NCBI GenBank assembly: GCA_903900845.1
Contig: CAIUOU010000105.1
Coordinates: 1-58,483 of the forward strand
Direction of reading: 5' to 3'
DNA: 58,483 bases
DNA from: an uncultured Opitutia bacterium
Lineage (GTDB): Bacteria; Verrucomicrobiota; Verrucomicrobiia; Opitutales; Opitutaceae
Below are positions 33,850 through 42,600 of the stretch, piece by piece (the first letter of the stretch is position 1; each line of letters starts with the position of its first letter). The translations under genes and the position numbers were made by a program. Below the pieces are notes generated by a model. The model was not told the origin of the DNA, did no database searches, and saw only the letters and a list, made by a program, of their open reading frames with translations.

Positions 33850-35310
33850 GTGCGCCGTCTCTTCGCGTTCACGCTCCTGGCCGCCCTCGGCTCCGCCGCG
33901 GAGCCCGCCCGGCCGCCGAACATCCTGTTCCTTTTCGCCGACGACCAGCGGCACGACACCCTCGGCGCAGCCGGGCACCCGATCGTCCGCACTCCGGCGC
34001 TAGACCGCCTCGCGGCCGACGGTGTGCGGTTCCGCAACGCCTTTGTCACCACCTCGGTCTGCTGGGTCAGCCGCGCGGTCGTCCTCACGGGCCAGTGGGC
34101 CCGCTCCCACCTCCGGCGCGATTCGGTGCCCACGGTGCGTTCCGAGGCGCTCGCCACGATGTTTCCCGCGCTGCTGCGCTCCGCCGGCTATCGCACCGGC
34201 CACTTCGGCAAGTGGCACCTCATGGCGCCACCGGGATTTTCCCCGGCCGCCGCCTTCGACGAATACGAGGCGATCGGTCGCAACCCCTACTTCAAGACCC
34301 TCCCGGACGGCACGCGGCGGCACGAGACGGACCTGGTGGCCGACCGCGGCGTGGACTTCATCCGCGCCCAGTCGCGCGACCGTCCGTTTCTCCTCCACCT
34401 GTGGTTCAACGCCTCGCACGCGGAGGACAACGACCGGCGGCCCGGCGCCGGCCACTACCCGTGGCCGCCCTCGGCCGACGGGCTCTACGAGGACCGGGTG
34501 ATCCCACCGCCGCGCCTCGGCGATCCGGCGATCGTGGCCGCCCACCCGCCCTTCCTGCTGGAGTCCATCAATCGTCAGCGCTTCTTCTGGGGCTACGACA
34601 CCCCGGAGAAGTTCGCCGCCAACGTGCGCGCCTACTACCGGATGATCTCGGGAGTCGACCACGCGGTTTCGCGCGTGCTGGCGGCACTCGAGGCGGCGGG
34701 CCTCGCGGATAACACCATCGTGATCTACGGCGCCGACAACGGCTACTACCTCGGCGACCGAGGATTCCAAGGCAAGTGGTCGCACTACGAGGAGTCGCTG
34801 CGCGTGCCGCTGATCATCCGCGATCCCCGCGTGCCGCGTTCCGCGCGGGGCCGCACGGCGGAGGCGATGGCGCTCAACGTCGACCTCGCGGCGACCATGC
34901 TGGACTGGGCGGGGATCGCGCCGCCTCCGGCCTACGAGGGCAGCAGCCTCGCGCCCTGGGTGCGCGGCGAGGCCCCGGCCGGCTGGAGGAAACATTTTCT
35001 CTGCGAGCACGTGGATCTGCCGCCTACGCTCACGTGGGAGGGGGTGCGCGGCGATCGTTTCGTCTACGCGCGGTACTTCGACCAGCAGCCCGTCTTCGAA
35101 TTCCTGCATGATCTGCGCGCCGACCCGGATCAACTCCGCAACCTCGCCGCGAATCCCGCCCACGCCGCCGACCTCGCGCGGATGCGCGCCCTGTGCGACG
35201 AGGAAATCGGCCGTCGCGGCGGCCCGCTGCCGCCGCTGGACCAGCGCGGGATGCGCAAGGCCAACGCGAAGCGGAAAGCGGGCGACACCGCGCCGGCGCG
35301 TCAGCGGTAG
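33850..35310 (+). CDS. Secreted sulfatase with variant formylglycine motif (CWVSR)
   Basis: 486 residues from GTG 33850, with signal peptide MRRLFAFTLLAALGSAAEPA. NILFLFADDQRHDTLGAAG, HFGKWHL and YGADNGYYLGD define the sulfatase family. The modified cysteine lies in TTSVCWVSRAVVLTGQ: C71-W-V-S-R75, with Val in the Pro position. TTSIC-x-x-SR variants occur in other marine and soil sulfatases, so it may still be processed. The Lys/Arg-rich C-terminus overlaps the end of the convergent opgH gene by ten bases. No sulfatase-maturing enzyme is in the window. Confidence 0.9.
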   Translation: MRRLFAFTLLAALGSAAEPARPPNILFLFADDQRHDTLGAAGHPIVRTPALDRLAADGVRFRNAFVTTSVCWVSRAVVLTGQWARSHLRRDSVPTVRSEALATMFPALLRSAGYRTGHFGKWHLMAPPGFSPAAAFDEYEAIGRNPYFKTLPDGTRRHETDLVADRGVDFIRAQSRDRPFLLHLWFNASHAEDNDRRPGAGHYPWPPSADGLYEDRVIPPPRLGDPAIVAAHPPFLLESINRQRFFWGYDTPEKFAANVRAYYRMISGVDHAVSRVLAALEAAGLADNTIVIYGADNGYYLGDRGFQGKWSHYEESLRVPLIIRDPRVPRSARGRTAEAMALNVDLAATMLDWAGIAPPPAYEGSSLAPWVRGEAPAGWRKHFLCEHVDLPPTLTWEGVRGDRFVYARYFDQQPVFEFLHDLRADPDQLRNLAANPAHAADLARMRALCDEEIGRRGGPLPPLDQRGMRKANAKRKAGDTAPARQR

Positions 35311-37430
35311 AGCGCGGTCGTCGGAGCGACCGTCAGGACGTTGTACTGGCGCATCGCGAGCCGCCACCAGTCGGCCAGATCCTCGGCGCGGGACTCCCAG
35401 AGCCCGCGGTGCAGGGCGATCATCGATTCGGCATCGAGCAGCAGCGCCATTTTTTCCCGCGGCGTGCAGCCGCCGGGGCCGTCGCGCAGCAGCCGGGCGC
35501 GCAACTGGGCGAACCACTCGCGCGACTCCTCCGTGGGCCGCCGCTGCCGGAGGAGCGAGACGTGCAGGGCGTTGACGTACGGGTCGAGCACGGCCTGCAG
35601 CAGGCCGTAGTCCGCGCGCAGGGGCTCCAACGGCGGCAGGTGCCGGTAGCATTCGGCGAGGTTTTGATGGAGCCGCCGGAGTTCGTACGGCGGCGCCGAC
35701 TCCTCGGGCGTGAGCAGGAGGCCGTGCCGCCGGAACGCGCGACCCACCCCGGCCTTGCTGAGCACGATCGAGAGCGGGATCGACAGCATCAGCGGAACCA
35801 CGACGGGGGCCAGCCACAGCGCGAACGACGGCGAGAGCACGAACGCGGAGATGCCCCAGATCGCGCCGAAAACCGTCTGGCCGCCGTGGGTGAGGATGGC
35901 CTCGCGCCAATCGGTGCCGTCCTCGTCCGCGCCGCGCCGCTGGGTCAACCACGTGACGCCCTGCCCGAGCAGGGTGAACAGCACGAACTTGGAGTGGAAC
36001 AGCATGTTCACCGGGGCGAGCAGCGCCGAGAGCGCGATCTCGAGCAGGAAGCCCGCGACCAGGCGCGCACGGCCACCGTAGCGCTCCACCTCCTCGGGCC
36101 GCCCCAAAGCCACCGCCAAGGCGGCCAGCTTCGGCAGGAAAAGCAGCGCCATCGTGAAGCCGAACAGCGCCACCGCGCCGGCGAGCGCCGTTCCCGCGCC
36201 CGCGGCCGGCACGCCCGAACCCACGCCGACATGCACCGTGCCGAGCACCATGAAGAGCAGCCAGAGCGGCGAGGAGACATAGCCCATCACGCCCATCACG
36301 AGATGGAGACGATTCGCCGGGCGGAAGCCGCGCGCAGTGAGCAGCCACGTGTGCTGGAGGTTGCCCTGGCACCAGCGCCGGTCGCGCTTGGCCGCGTCGA
36401 TCAGCGTGGGCGGCCCCTCCTCGAAGCTGCCCTCGATGTCGGCGGCCAGCCAGACGCCCCAGCCCGCCTTCCGCATCAACGCCGCTTCCACAAAGTCGTG
36501 GGAAAGGATGCGGCCACCGAAGGGCTCGCTACCGGGCAGCTCCGGCAGCGCGCAGTGCTCGATGAAGGGCTGCACGCGGATCACCGCGTTATGCCCCCAG
36601 TAATTACCTTCGTGCTGCTGCCAGTAGTTCAACCCGGCCAGGAAGATCTCCCCGTGGAGACGGCTGGCGAACGCCTGCAACCGCGCGAACAACGTCTCGC
36701 CGTTCACCAGGCGCGGCACCGTCTGGATGATGCCCACCTGCGGGTTGCGCTCCATCAGCGCCACCAACTGCACCAGCGCCCGGCCCGTCATGATCGAGTC
36801 CGCGTCGAGCACGATCATGTACCGGTAGCGCCGCCCCCAGCGCCGCAGGAAATCCCCGAGATTGCCGGCCTTCTTGTTGATGGAGTGGCGCCGTTTCCGG
36901 TAAAAAATCCGCCCGAAGCCGCCGACCTGCTTGCAGAGCTCCAGCCACGCCATCTCCTCCTGGATCCACTGGTTCGGCTGGTTGGAGTCGCTCAGGACGA
37001 AGAAGTCGAAGTGCTCGAGCCGCTTCGTCTCCTGCACCGAGCGGTAGACCACGCGCAGGCCCTCGAACACCCGGCTGACGTCCTCGTTGCACACCGGCAT
37101 CACGATGGCTGTCGACGCCAGCGTCACCTCCTCACCCGCCGGCAGGGTCGTCATGATCCGCGCGCTGTCACCCCCGCGGTTCACGACGTAGAAGCCCACG
37201 ACCGCGGTCACGAAACCGGTCGCGATGTGCGCGAACAGCACGACGAAGATCGCGAGGAGCGACAGCTCGATCCCGGAAAGCCCGCCGCGCCAGAGCAGGT
37301 CCGCCAGGAACCAGACGGCCACGCTGGTCAGCGCGAAGATCGCGGTGAAGAAGAGGAAGCGCCGGCGCGCGAGGCGACCGGGCGCCATTCGCCCGGCCAG
37401 CAGCAACTCCTGGGCGGCGGGTGTCTTCAC
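35301..37430 (-). CDS. opgH: Glucan biosynthesis glucosyltransferase H
   Basis: 709 residues from GTG 37430, coupled by a four-base overlap to the upstream gene. OpgH (MdoH) polymerises glucose from UDP-glucose into osmoregulated periplasmic glucans and moves it across the inner membrane. The GT2 core is clear: IVMPVCNEDVSRVFEGLR, YMIVLDADSIM (DxD), LSHDFVEAALMRKAGWGVW and RDRRWCQGN. At least six membrane helices surround it. It is shorter than the E. coli protein (847 residues), lacking the long cytoplasmic N-terminus; the small gene upstream may replace part of it. Confidence 0.93.
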   Translation of the reverse strand: MKTPAAQELLLAGRMAPGRLARRRFLFFTAIFALTSVAVWFLADLLWRGGLSGIELSLLAIFVVLFAHIATGFVTAVVGFYVVNRGGDSARIMTTLPAGEEVTLASTAIVMPVCNEDVSRVFEGLRVVYRSVQETKRLEHFDFFVLSDSNQPNQWIQEEMAWLELCKQVGGFGRIFYRKRRHSINKKAGNLGDFLRRWGRRYRYMIVLDADSIMTGRALVQLVALMERNPQVGIIQTVPRLVNGETLFARLQAFASRLHGEIFLAGLNYWQQHEGNYWGHNAVIRVQPFIEHCALPELPGSEPFGGRILSHDFVEAALMRKAGWGVWLAADIEGSFEEGPPTLIDAAKRDRRWCQGNLQHTWLLTARGFRPANRLHLVMGVMGYVSSPLWLLFMVLGTVHVGVGSGVPAAGAGTALAGAVALFGFTMALLFLPKLAALAVALGRPEEVERYGGRARLVAGFLLEIALSALLAPVNMLFHSKFVLFTLLGQGVTWLTQRRGADEDGTDWREAILTHGGQTVFGAIWGISAFVLSPSFALWLAPVVVPLMLSIPLSIVLSKAGVGRAFRRHGLLLTPEESAPPYELRRLHQNLAECYRHLPPLEPLRADYGLLQAVLDPYVNALHVSLLRQRRPTEESREWFAQLRARLLRDGPGGCTPREKMALLLDAESMIALHRGLWESRAEDLADWWRLAMRQYNVLTVAPTTALYR

Positions 37431-38032
37431 CGGGTGAGGCGGAACAGCACCGCCAGCATCGCGGCCAGCGCCAGCCAGAGGGCCAGGGTGCGCAGGACCG
37501 GCCAACGCTCCATGCTTTCGATGGTGTCGCCGGCGACATCGGGGATCGGCCCGAGATCGATCGGGCGCGGCACCATGCTCGAGACCGTGAGGTCGGGACC
37601 GGCCCGGATCACGCCCTCGCGCATGGCGTTCCGGAACTCGGGCGGAATACCCCGCTCGTCCAGAAACGCGTACGGCCAGCGCGCCGGGCCGTCGCACAGG
37701 AGCAGCGCCACGCGTCCGTCACTCGCCAGCCGGTCGGAGGACGCGCCATGCCGATCGAGCATCGCGCCGAACCAGGCCTCCATCAGCCGCGCGGACTCCT
37801 CCGCGGCCAGCAAGGTGGGGCTCGCGGCGGGATCCGCCGCATGACGCGCGGCCGTCTGCCCAAGGATACGCTGGATCAGCCGGCTTTGGTGCAGGCGGTT
37901 GTGGATGCGGTGGGCGCGCAGGTAGTCCTCCACCCGCACATAGGCGGCGTTCCAATCCTCCATCGTGCCGGTCGACGGGCGGAAATCCGCCGGGGACGGG
38001 AACTCGCCGGAATGCGGAGAGGCGCCGTTCAT
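37427..38032 (-). CDS. Small tail-anchored protein between opgG and opgH
   Basis: 201 residues. No enzyme motif is recognised. The N-terminal half contains MEDWNAAYVRVEDYLRAHRI and HNRLHQSRLIQRIL, a helical region. A middle part (LASDGRVALLLCDGPARWPY) leads to one C-terminal membrane helix (LALWLALAAMLAVLFRL). It overlaps opgG and opgH by four bases each, so all three are translated together. It is probably a partner of the glucan synthase, perhaps standing in for the N-terminal extension seen in longer OpgH proteins; that is inference. Confidence 0.75.
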   Translation of the reverse strand: MNGASPHSGEFPSPADFRPSTGTMEDWNAAYVRVEDYLRAHRIHNRLHQSRLIQRILGQTAARHAADPAASPTLLAAEESARLMEAWFGAMLDRHGASSDRLASDGRVALLLCDGPARWPYAFLDERGIPPEFRNAMREGVIRAGPDLTVSSMVPRPIDLGPIPDVAGDTIESMERWPVLRTLALWLALAAMLAVLFRLTR

Positions 38033-39540
38033 CGCGGCCAGAGGTGCGACCAGGTTTCCGTGAGCGCCTCACCCTGCTCGCCGCGGATGAAACACCGCAG
38101 CTCCACCGGTCTCGCCGGATCAACCGGACGGATCGTGAAGGCGACGCGCCATGTGCCGTTCTCCGGGTTGCGCTGGATGGAGGCGTGGTGGAACGAGGCG
38201 CCTTCGCCGACCGTCACCACAGGCGCGACTTTCGCCTCCGCGGGCAGGTTCGCGAGCGGCCCGCCCTCGAAGTCGACCACGAAACGGTGCAGGCCGGGCT
38301 CGTAGTGGGCCGTCTTCCCGCTGCGCGTGGCCCGCACTCGGCCGACCGGCACGTTCTCCCGGTCCAGGTACCAATGCAGCCGGTACTGGAGCTCCATCAC
38401 GCTTCCGGCGGAAGGCGGCTGCTCGGGGATCCAGCAGGCCACGATGTTGTCGTCGAACTCGGTGCCGGTCGGGATCTCGACCAGCCGCACCCCGCCTCGC
38501 CCCCAGTCGCCGACCGGCTCCACCCAGAGCGAGGGTCGGCGGTGGTAGGCGGCCTCCAAGTCCTGGTAACTCTCGAAATTCCGGTCGCGCTGCAGCAGGC
38601 CGAACCCCCGCGGATTCTCGTCGGCGAAGGTCGCGACGCGCAGCGCACGGTCGTTCACCAGGGGACGCCAGATCCATTCGCCCCGGCCGGTGTGGAGCTG
38701 CAAACCATCCGAGTCATGCACCTCGGGACGGAAATCATCCGCCGGCGAATGGGAATCCTCCCCCCGCCAGAACATGCTGGTGAGCGGAGCGAGCCCGAGC
38801 ACGCCCACTGGCCGCCGGAAGTGGAGCGAGGCGCGGACCTCGACGGTGGTGGACCGCCCCGGTTCGATGCGGAACCGGTAGGCGCCAGTGACGCGGTCGC
38901 TCTCCAGCAGCGCGAGAACCGTCACCTGGTCGTCATCCGGAGCCGGTCGCTCGAGCCAGAACTCGGAGAAGCGCGGGAATTCCTCGGGGCCGGCGGCGGC
39001 CGTGTCGATCGCGAGGCCGCGGGCGGAGAGGCCGTAGGCGGCGCGTTCCGGGAGGAACCGGAAGTAGCTGGCGCCTGCGAAGGAGCCGATCTCGGCGGGC
39101 GGCCGGCCGCGTCCGGCCCACGGATACATGAGACGGAAGCCAGCGAAGCCCATGCCGGCGGGGATCTCGCCGGGCTCGATTCCCTGGTAATGAAAGTAAT
39201 CGCTCCGGAACGGCAGCGGGCGCACCCCTCCGCCGGACACCTCGTTCACACGCACCGAGCGGTCGAAGAGGAAGCCGGGATGCAGGAACTGGACCGCGAA
39301 CGCCGGCCCGTCCTTCAACCAGAGTGAACGGCGACCGTCGAAGCTGATGCGGCGGAGGTCGTCATAGGTAAGGCGCCTCAGCCAATCGGGAACCTCCCCG
39401 CGCGCCGGCGCGGGGGCGGCCGCGGCCAGCGCCGCGGCGCGCGCCCGCAGCGCCTCGAAGGTCAATCCCGCCTCGGCGGCGCCCGCCGCGGAAACACCAA
39501 GCAGCAGGCAGGCGGCGACCAAGGGGCACAGCGCGTTCAT
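38029..39540 (-). CDS. opgG: Periplasmic glucan biosynthesis protein G
   Basis: 503 residues with signal peptide (MNALCPLVAACLLLGVSAAGA). The MdoG family is recognised from LTYDDLRRISFDGRRSLW, PLPFRSDYFHYQGIEPGEIP, GASYFRFLPERAAYGLSARG and FWRGEDSHSPADDFRPEVHD. The last carries conserved acidic residues. OpgG acts on the nascent glucan in the periplasm and is needed for osmoregulated glucan formation. It is first of the opgG, small protein, opgH set, and itself overlaps the glycosylase gene upstream by four bases, giving a five-gene minus-strand run from riboflavin synthase. Confidence 0.93.
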   Translation of the reverse strand: MNALCPLVAACLLLGVSAAGAAEAGLTFEALRARAAALAAAAPAPARGEVPDWLRRLTYDDLRRISFDGRRSLWLKDGPAFAVQFLHPGFLFDRSVRVNEVSGGGVRPLPFRSDYFHYQGIEPGEIPAGMGFAGFRLMYPWAGRGRPPAEIGSFAGASYFRFLPERAAYGLSARGLAIDTAAAGPEEFPRFSEFWLERPAPDDDQVTVLALLESDRVTGAYRFRIEPGRSTTVEVRASLHFRRPVGVLGLAPLTSMFWRGEDSHSPADDFRPEVHDSDGLQLHTGRGEWIWRPLVNDRALRVATFADENPRGFGLLQRDRNFESYQDLEAAYHRRPSLWVEPVGDWGRGGVRLVEIPTGTEFDDNIVACWIPEQPPSAGSVMELQYRLHWYLDRENVPVGRVRATRSGKTAHYEPGLHRFVVDFEGGPLANLPAEAKVAPVVTVGEGASFHHASIQRNPENGTWRVAFTIRPVDPARPVELRCFIRGEQGEALTETWSHLWPR

Positions 39541-40454
39541 TTATCCAGAAAATAGCCGCGCTGCCGCTCCGAGACCGGCAGTTCGCCGCGCTCCATCACC
39601 TTGAGCAGATCCTCCCAGATGAGGCGCTTCTTCCGGTTGGTCGGCTCCCGCAGGATGTAGCTCGGATGGTAGGTCACCATCAGCGGCTTGCCGCCGAAAT
39701 CATGCCAGCGCCCGCGGACGTCGCCGAGCGCCTTGAACGAACGGAAGCCGAGCAGGCCCTGCGCGGCCGTGGACCCCAGCGCCACCAGCAGCTGCGGGTT
39801 CACCACGTCGATCTGCGCCCGGAGAAAAGGCAGGCAGTAACGCATCTCCTCCTCCGTGGGCGGACGGTTGCCCACCTGGTCACGGCCCTCCACCGCGGGC
39901 ATCTGGGGACGCCAGTTCATGATGTTTCCGATGTAGACGTCGGCGCGCGCGAGCCCCATCGCCTGGATCATCTTGGTGAGCAGTTGGCCCGCCGGGCCGA
40001 CGAAGGGCTCGCCTTGGATCTCCTCCTCGCCTCCGGGCGCCTCGCCCACGAACATGATGCGCGCGTCGAGCGTGCCCACGCCGAGCACGACCTTCTTGCC
40101 GGGACGGACGTTGGCGCGGCAGACCGGGTCGCCGGTAACGAGCGCGAGCAGCGCCTCCCAACGGGCGCGTTTGTCACCCTCGGGCAACTTCACCGCCGGG
40201 GCTTCGGGTAACGCCGGCACGGCGACCCGGGGAACCTGCACCGGCGCGGGAACCGGCGCGACCGCGCGCACCGCGGGTGGCGGCGGCTCGGCGGGCGGCG
40301 CGGTCTCCGGTCCGGCGGAGGCCGGCGCCGCCGCGGCGGAACGCAAGGCGCGACGCACCGCCCCCAGCGCCTCATCGGAAACCGCGACACTGCCCACCCC
40401 CGCGCCCTTCAGGCGTCGCAATTCCTCGGTGACCGCGATCAGGGCCTGCCGCAT
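39537..40454 (-). CDS. Uracil-DNA glycosylase, family 4-like, with incomplete cysteine set
   Basis: 305 residues. The glycosylase core is clear: IMFVGEAPGGEEEIQGEPFV with GPAGQLL, and the second active-site motif TYHPSYILR (about 262-269). The first 95 residues are Ala/Pro-rich and variable. Family 4 enzymes hold a 4Fe-4S cluster through four cysteines; here only C112 and C207 are present. The CxxC pair is reduced to VCRAN and the usual KCRP is NWRP. The protein may therefore be cluster-free. It would excise uracil from DNA. The start lies four bases downstream of riboflavin synthase. Confidence 0.88.
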   Translation of the reverse strand: MRQALIAVTEELRRLKGAGVGSVAVSDEALGAVRRALRSAAAAPASAGPETAPPAEPPPPAVRAVAPVPAPVQVPRVAVPALPEAPAVKLPEGDKRARWEALLALVTGDPVCRANVRPGKKVVLGVGTLDARIMFVGEAPGGEEEIQGEPFVGPAGQLLTKMIQAMGLARADVYIGNIMNWRPQMPAVEGRDQVGNRPPTEEEMRYCLPFLRAQIDVVNPQLLVALGSTAAQGLLGFRSFKALGDVRGRWHDFGGKPLMVTYHPSYILREPTNRKKRLIWEDLLKVMERGELPVSERQRGYFLDK

Positions 40455-40458
40455 GGCC

Positions 40459-41055
40459 TCAAGACTCCCGTCCCGCCAGCAGGCGTTCGACGTGCTTCGC
40501 GAGCAGATCGAACTCCAGGTTCACGGGATCGCCCGAGCGGCGCGCGGAGAGGTTGGTGACCTCCCGGGTGTGGGGAATGATCCAGACGGCGAGGAATTCG
40601 TCGCCGCACTCCGCGACGGTGAGCGAGATCCCGTCGATCGCGATGCTGCCCTTGCGCACCACCAGCCGGCTGAATTCCCGCGGCACGCGCACGCGCAGGT
40701 AGTGGTCCTTGCCCCGGGCCTCGAAGGTCTCGACCGTCCCGGTGGCGTCGATGTGGCCGGTCACGAAATGCCCGCCCATTTTGCCGCCCAGCCGCAGGCT
40801 GCGCTCGAGGTTGACCAGCCCGCCGGGCCCGAGCGCCGCGAGATTGGTCAGCCGCCGCGTCTCCTCCAGGACGTCGAAGCGGATGCCGCCCGCGTCAAAC
40901 GCGGCCGCGGTGAGGCAGCAGCCGTTGACCGCGATGCTGTCCCCCGTGGCCAGACCCTCCAGCACCGCTTGCGCGGCCACGCGGAGGCTCCAGGCCTCCG
41001 CGCGCGGCTCGAAGGCGAGCACGCGGCCGGTTTCCTCGACGATGCCAGTGAACAT
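40459..41055 (-). CDS. ribE: Riboflavin synthase alpha subunit
   Basis: 198 residues from ATG 41055, giving the canonical start MFTGIVEETGRV. Two lumazine-binding repeats are seen: the first with IAVNGCCLTAA and FDVLEETRRLTNL, the second (GKMGGHFVTGHIDATGTVE, IAIDGISLTVAE) matching it. The enzyme dismutates two 6,7-dimethyl-8-ribityllumazine molecules to riboflavin. Length is normal. No FMN riboswitch was recognised in the 135 bases upstream. It leads the opg gene run. Confidence 0.96.
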   Translation of the reverse strand: MFTGIVEETGRVLAFEPRAEAWSLRVAAQAVLEGLATGDSIAVNGCCLTAAAFDAGGIRFDVLEETRRLTNLAALGPGGLVNLERSLRLGGKMGGHFVTGHIDATGTVETFEARGKDHYLRVRVPREFSRLVVRKGSIAIDGISLTVAECGDEFLAVWIIPHTREVTNLSARRSGDPVNLEFDLLAKHVERLLAGRES

Positions 41056-41115
41056 GAATCGCGAGGAAAGCCCGATTCCCCGGGGCGCCAAGCCGCAAAC
41101 GGGCAGCCCCGCAGT

Positions 41116-41133
41116 CCCCCGTCACACCGGGGG
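41116..41133 (-). terminator. GC hairpin between HtrA-like gene and ribE
   Basis: CCCCCG (41116-41121) pairs with CGGGGG (41128-41133) across a six-base loop. It lies in the 135-base gap after the HtrA-like gene and before ribE on the same strand. There is no T-run, so a rho-independent terminator is not established. Confidence 0.25.
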
Positions 41134-41190
41134 GCCCGCGTCTACCCCGCCTTTGTCCCGCGAGACGTTACCAAGCCGGCGGGGAGGCCT

Positions 41191-42600
41191 TCACTTCAGC
41201 TTCACGCGCAGCACGGCGGTCTCGTTGCCGCGCGCGACCAGCAGCACGAACTCGGCCCGCTCGGCGTCAGCCTCGATCAAGGCGAGCCGAGCGGTGGCGT
41301 CCGCGAAATCCTTCACCTCGGCCCCGTCGATCTCGCGCACCCAGTCATCGGGCCGCAGGCCGGCGGTGGCGGCGGGGCTGCCCGCCTTGACGAAATGGGC
41401 GACCACGCCGGCGAGGACCCCGGGGCGCTGCCGGCGCTCGATGGCGTCGGCGTAAACCGGTTCCCGTGCGGTGACACCGAGGCGGTCGAAATACCTCCGC
41501 TCCGCCTCGCGCGCCAGCTTCGGCTGCTCACCGAGCGCCGCCGCGATCTCCACGCGCTCCGTGCCGCGCAGCACGGTCAGCGTGAACTTTTCCCCCGGTG
41601 CCCGCCGCTCGACCTCGCGTTCGAGGAAGGCGACGACCGCGCGGTCGGGCTTGAGCTGCGGCAGCGGCGCCCCATTCAGGGCCAGCACGATGTCGCGCGG
41701 CTTCAGGCCGGCCGCCTCGGCCGGGCTGCCCTCCAGCACCTCGCTCACCACTGCGCCCGACTGCGACTGCAGGTTGAGGAATTTGGCGACCTCGCGATCC
41801 ATCGGCTCGAGTCCGTAGGCGCCGAGCCACGCGAGCGGGCGTCCGGACGGATCGCGCGGGATTCGCCCCAGATGCGGCAGCACCTCCGCGGCCACCAAGA
41901 ACGCGCTGCTTTCCTCGACATTGATCAACAGGGTGGGAACCGGCCTTCCCGTGCGCGAGATCTGCAGAAAAGTCTGCCCGCCCGAGGGACCCGCCAGGCC
42001 GACCAACGCACCCTGCAGGTCGAAAACGGGCAGCCCCGGAGCGGCCACCTCCTGCTGGGCGATCGCGGTGAGCTGGGGAATCGCCTGCAGCAGGGCCACG
42101 GAGCTCCGTAGGATGTACGGCTGGAAGTCCTCGTCCTTGGGCCGCAGGCCGATGCCCCAGACCGCCTCGGCGATCGCCGGCCGGCGGGGCTCCCCTGGAC
42201 CGGCGAACGCCGTGACCGGGGTCAACCGAGCCCGGGTCTCCTGTCCCGCACGCACGAAGTGCCAGCCGGTGAACGCATCCTGCCCGAGATACTCCGCCGG
42301 CGCGCCGGCGCCCTCGCCCGGGAGGTAGACGCGGAAATCCTTCAGCTGCCGCAGGGCCGCGCGCGGGTCGATCGCGACCGACTGCAGGATGATGGTCCCC
42401 GCGGCGTCGACCACCGTCCCCATCGAGACGGTGGGCCGCCGCTCGGTCTCGGTCACCGTCACGTATTCGACGGCGACCACGCTTTTCACCCGCTCGGCCC
42501 AAAGCGCGGGAAGGTCGGTCGTCGCGGCGGACGAACCGGCGACCGCGGCGAAAGTAATGACCAGGAAGCGGGCGCGGAAAAGGCGGCGAAAAGACGTCAT
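41191..42600 (-). CDS. HtrA-like protein without catalytic triad, two PDZ domains
   Basis: 469 residues with signal peptide (FLVITFAAVAGSSAA). The protease-like half aligns with its upstream neighbour, but each catalytic position is lost: TNAHVV is QSVAID, DLAVL is TGWHF, and GNSGGP is replaced by APGLPVFDLQG. Two PDZ domains follow (VSEVLEGSPAEAAGLKPRDI and VAHFVKAGSPAATAGLRPDD). It overlaps the active protease gene by four bases (ATGA). It is likely a non-proteolytic partner or adaptor in the periplasm, perhaps forming mixed assemblies; that role is inferred from pairing and structure only. Confidence 0.8.
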   Translation of the reverse strand: MTSFRRLFRARFLVITFAAVAGSSAATTDLPALWAERVKSVVAVEYVTVTETERRPTVSMGTVVDAAGTIILQSVAIDPRAALRQLKDFRVYLPGEGAGAPAEYLGQDAFTGWHFVRAGQETRARLTPVTAFAGPGEPRRPAIAEAVWGIGLRPKDEDFQPYILRSSVALLQAIPQLTAIAQQEVAAPGLPVFDLQGALVGLAGPSGGQTFLQISRTGRPVPTLLINVEESSAFLVAAEVLPHLGRIPRDPSGRPLAWLGAYGLEPMDREVAKFLNLQSQSGAVVSEVLEGSPAEAAGLKPRDIVLALNGAPLPQLKPDRAVVAFLEREVERRAPGEKFTLTVLRGTERVEIAAALGEQPKLAREAERRYFDRLGVTAREPVYADAIERRQRPGVLAGVVAHFVKAGSPAATAGLRPDDWVREIDGAEVKDFADATARLALIEADAERAEFVLLVARGNETAVLRVKLK

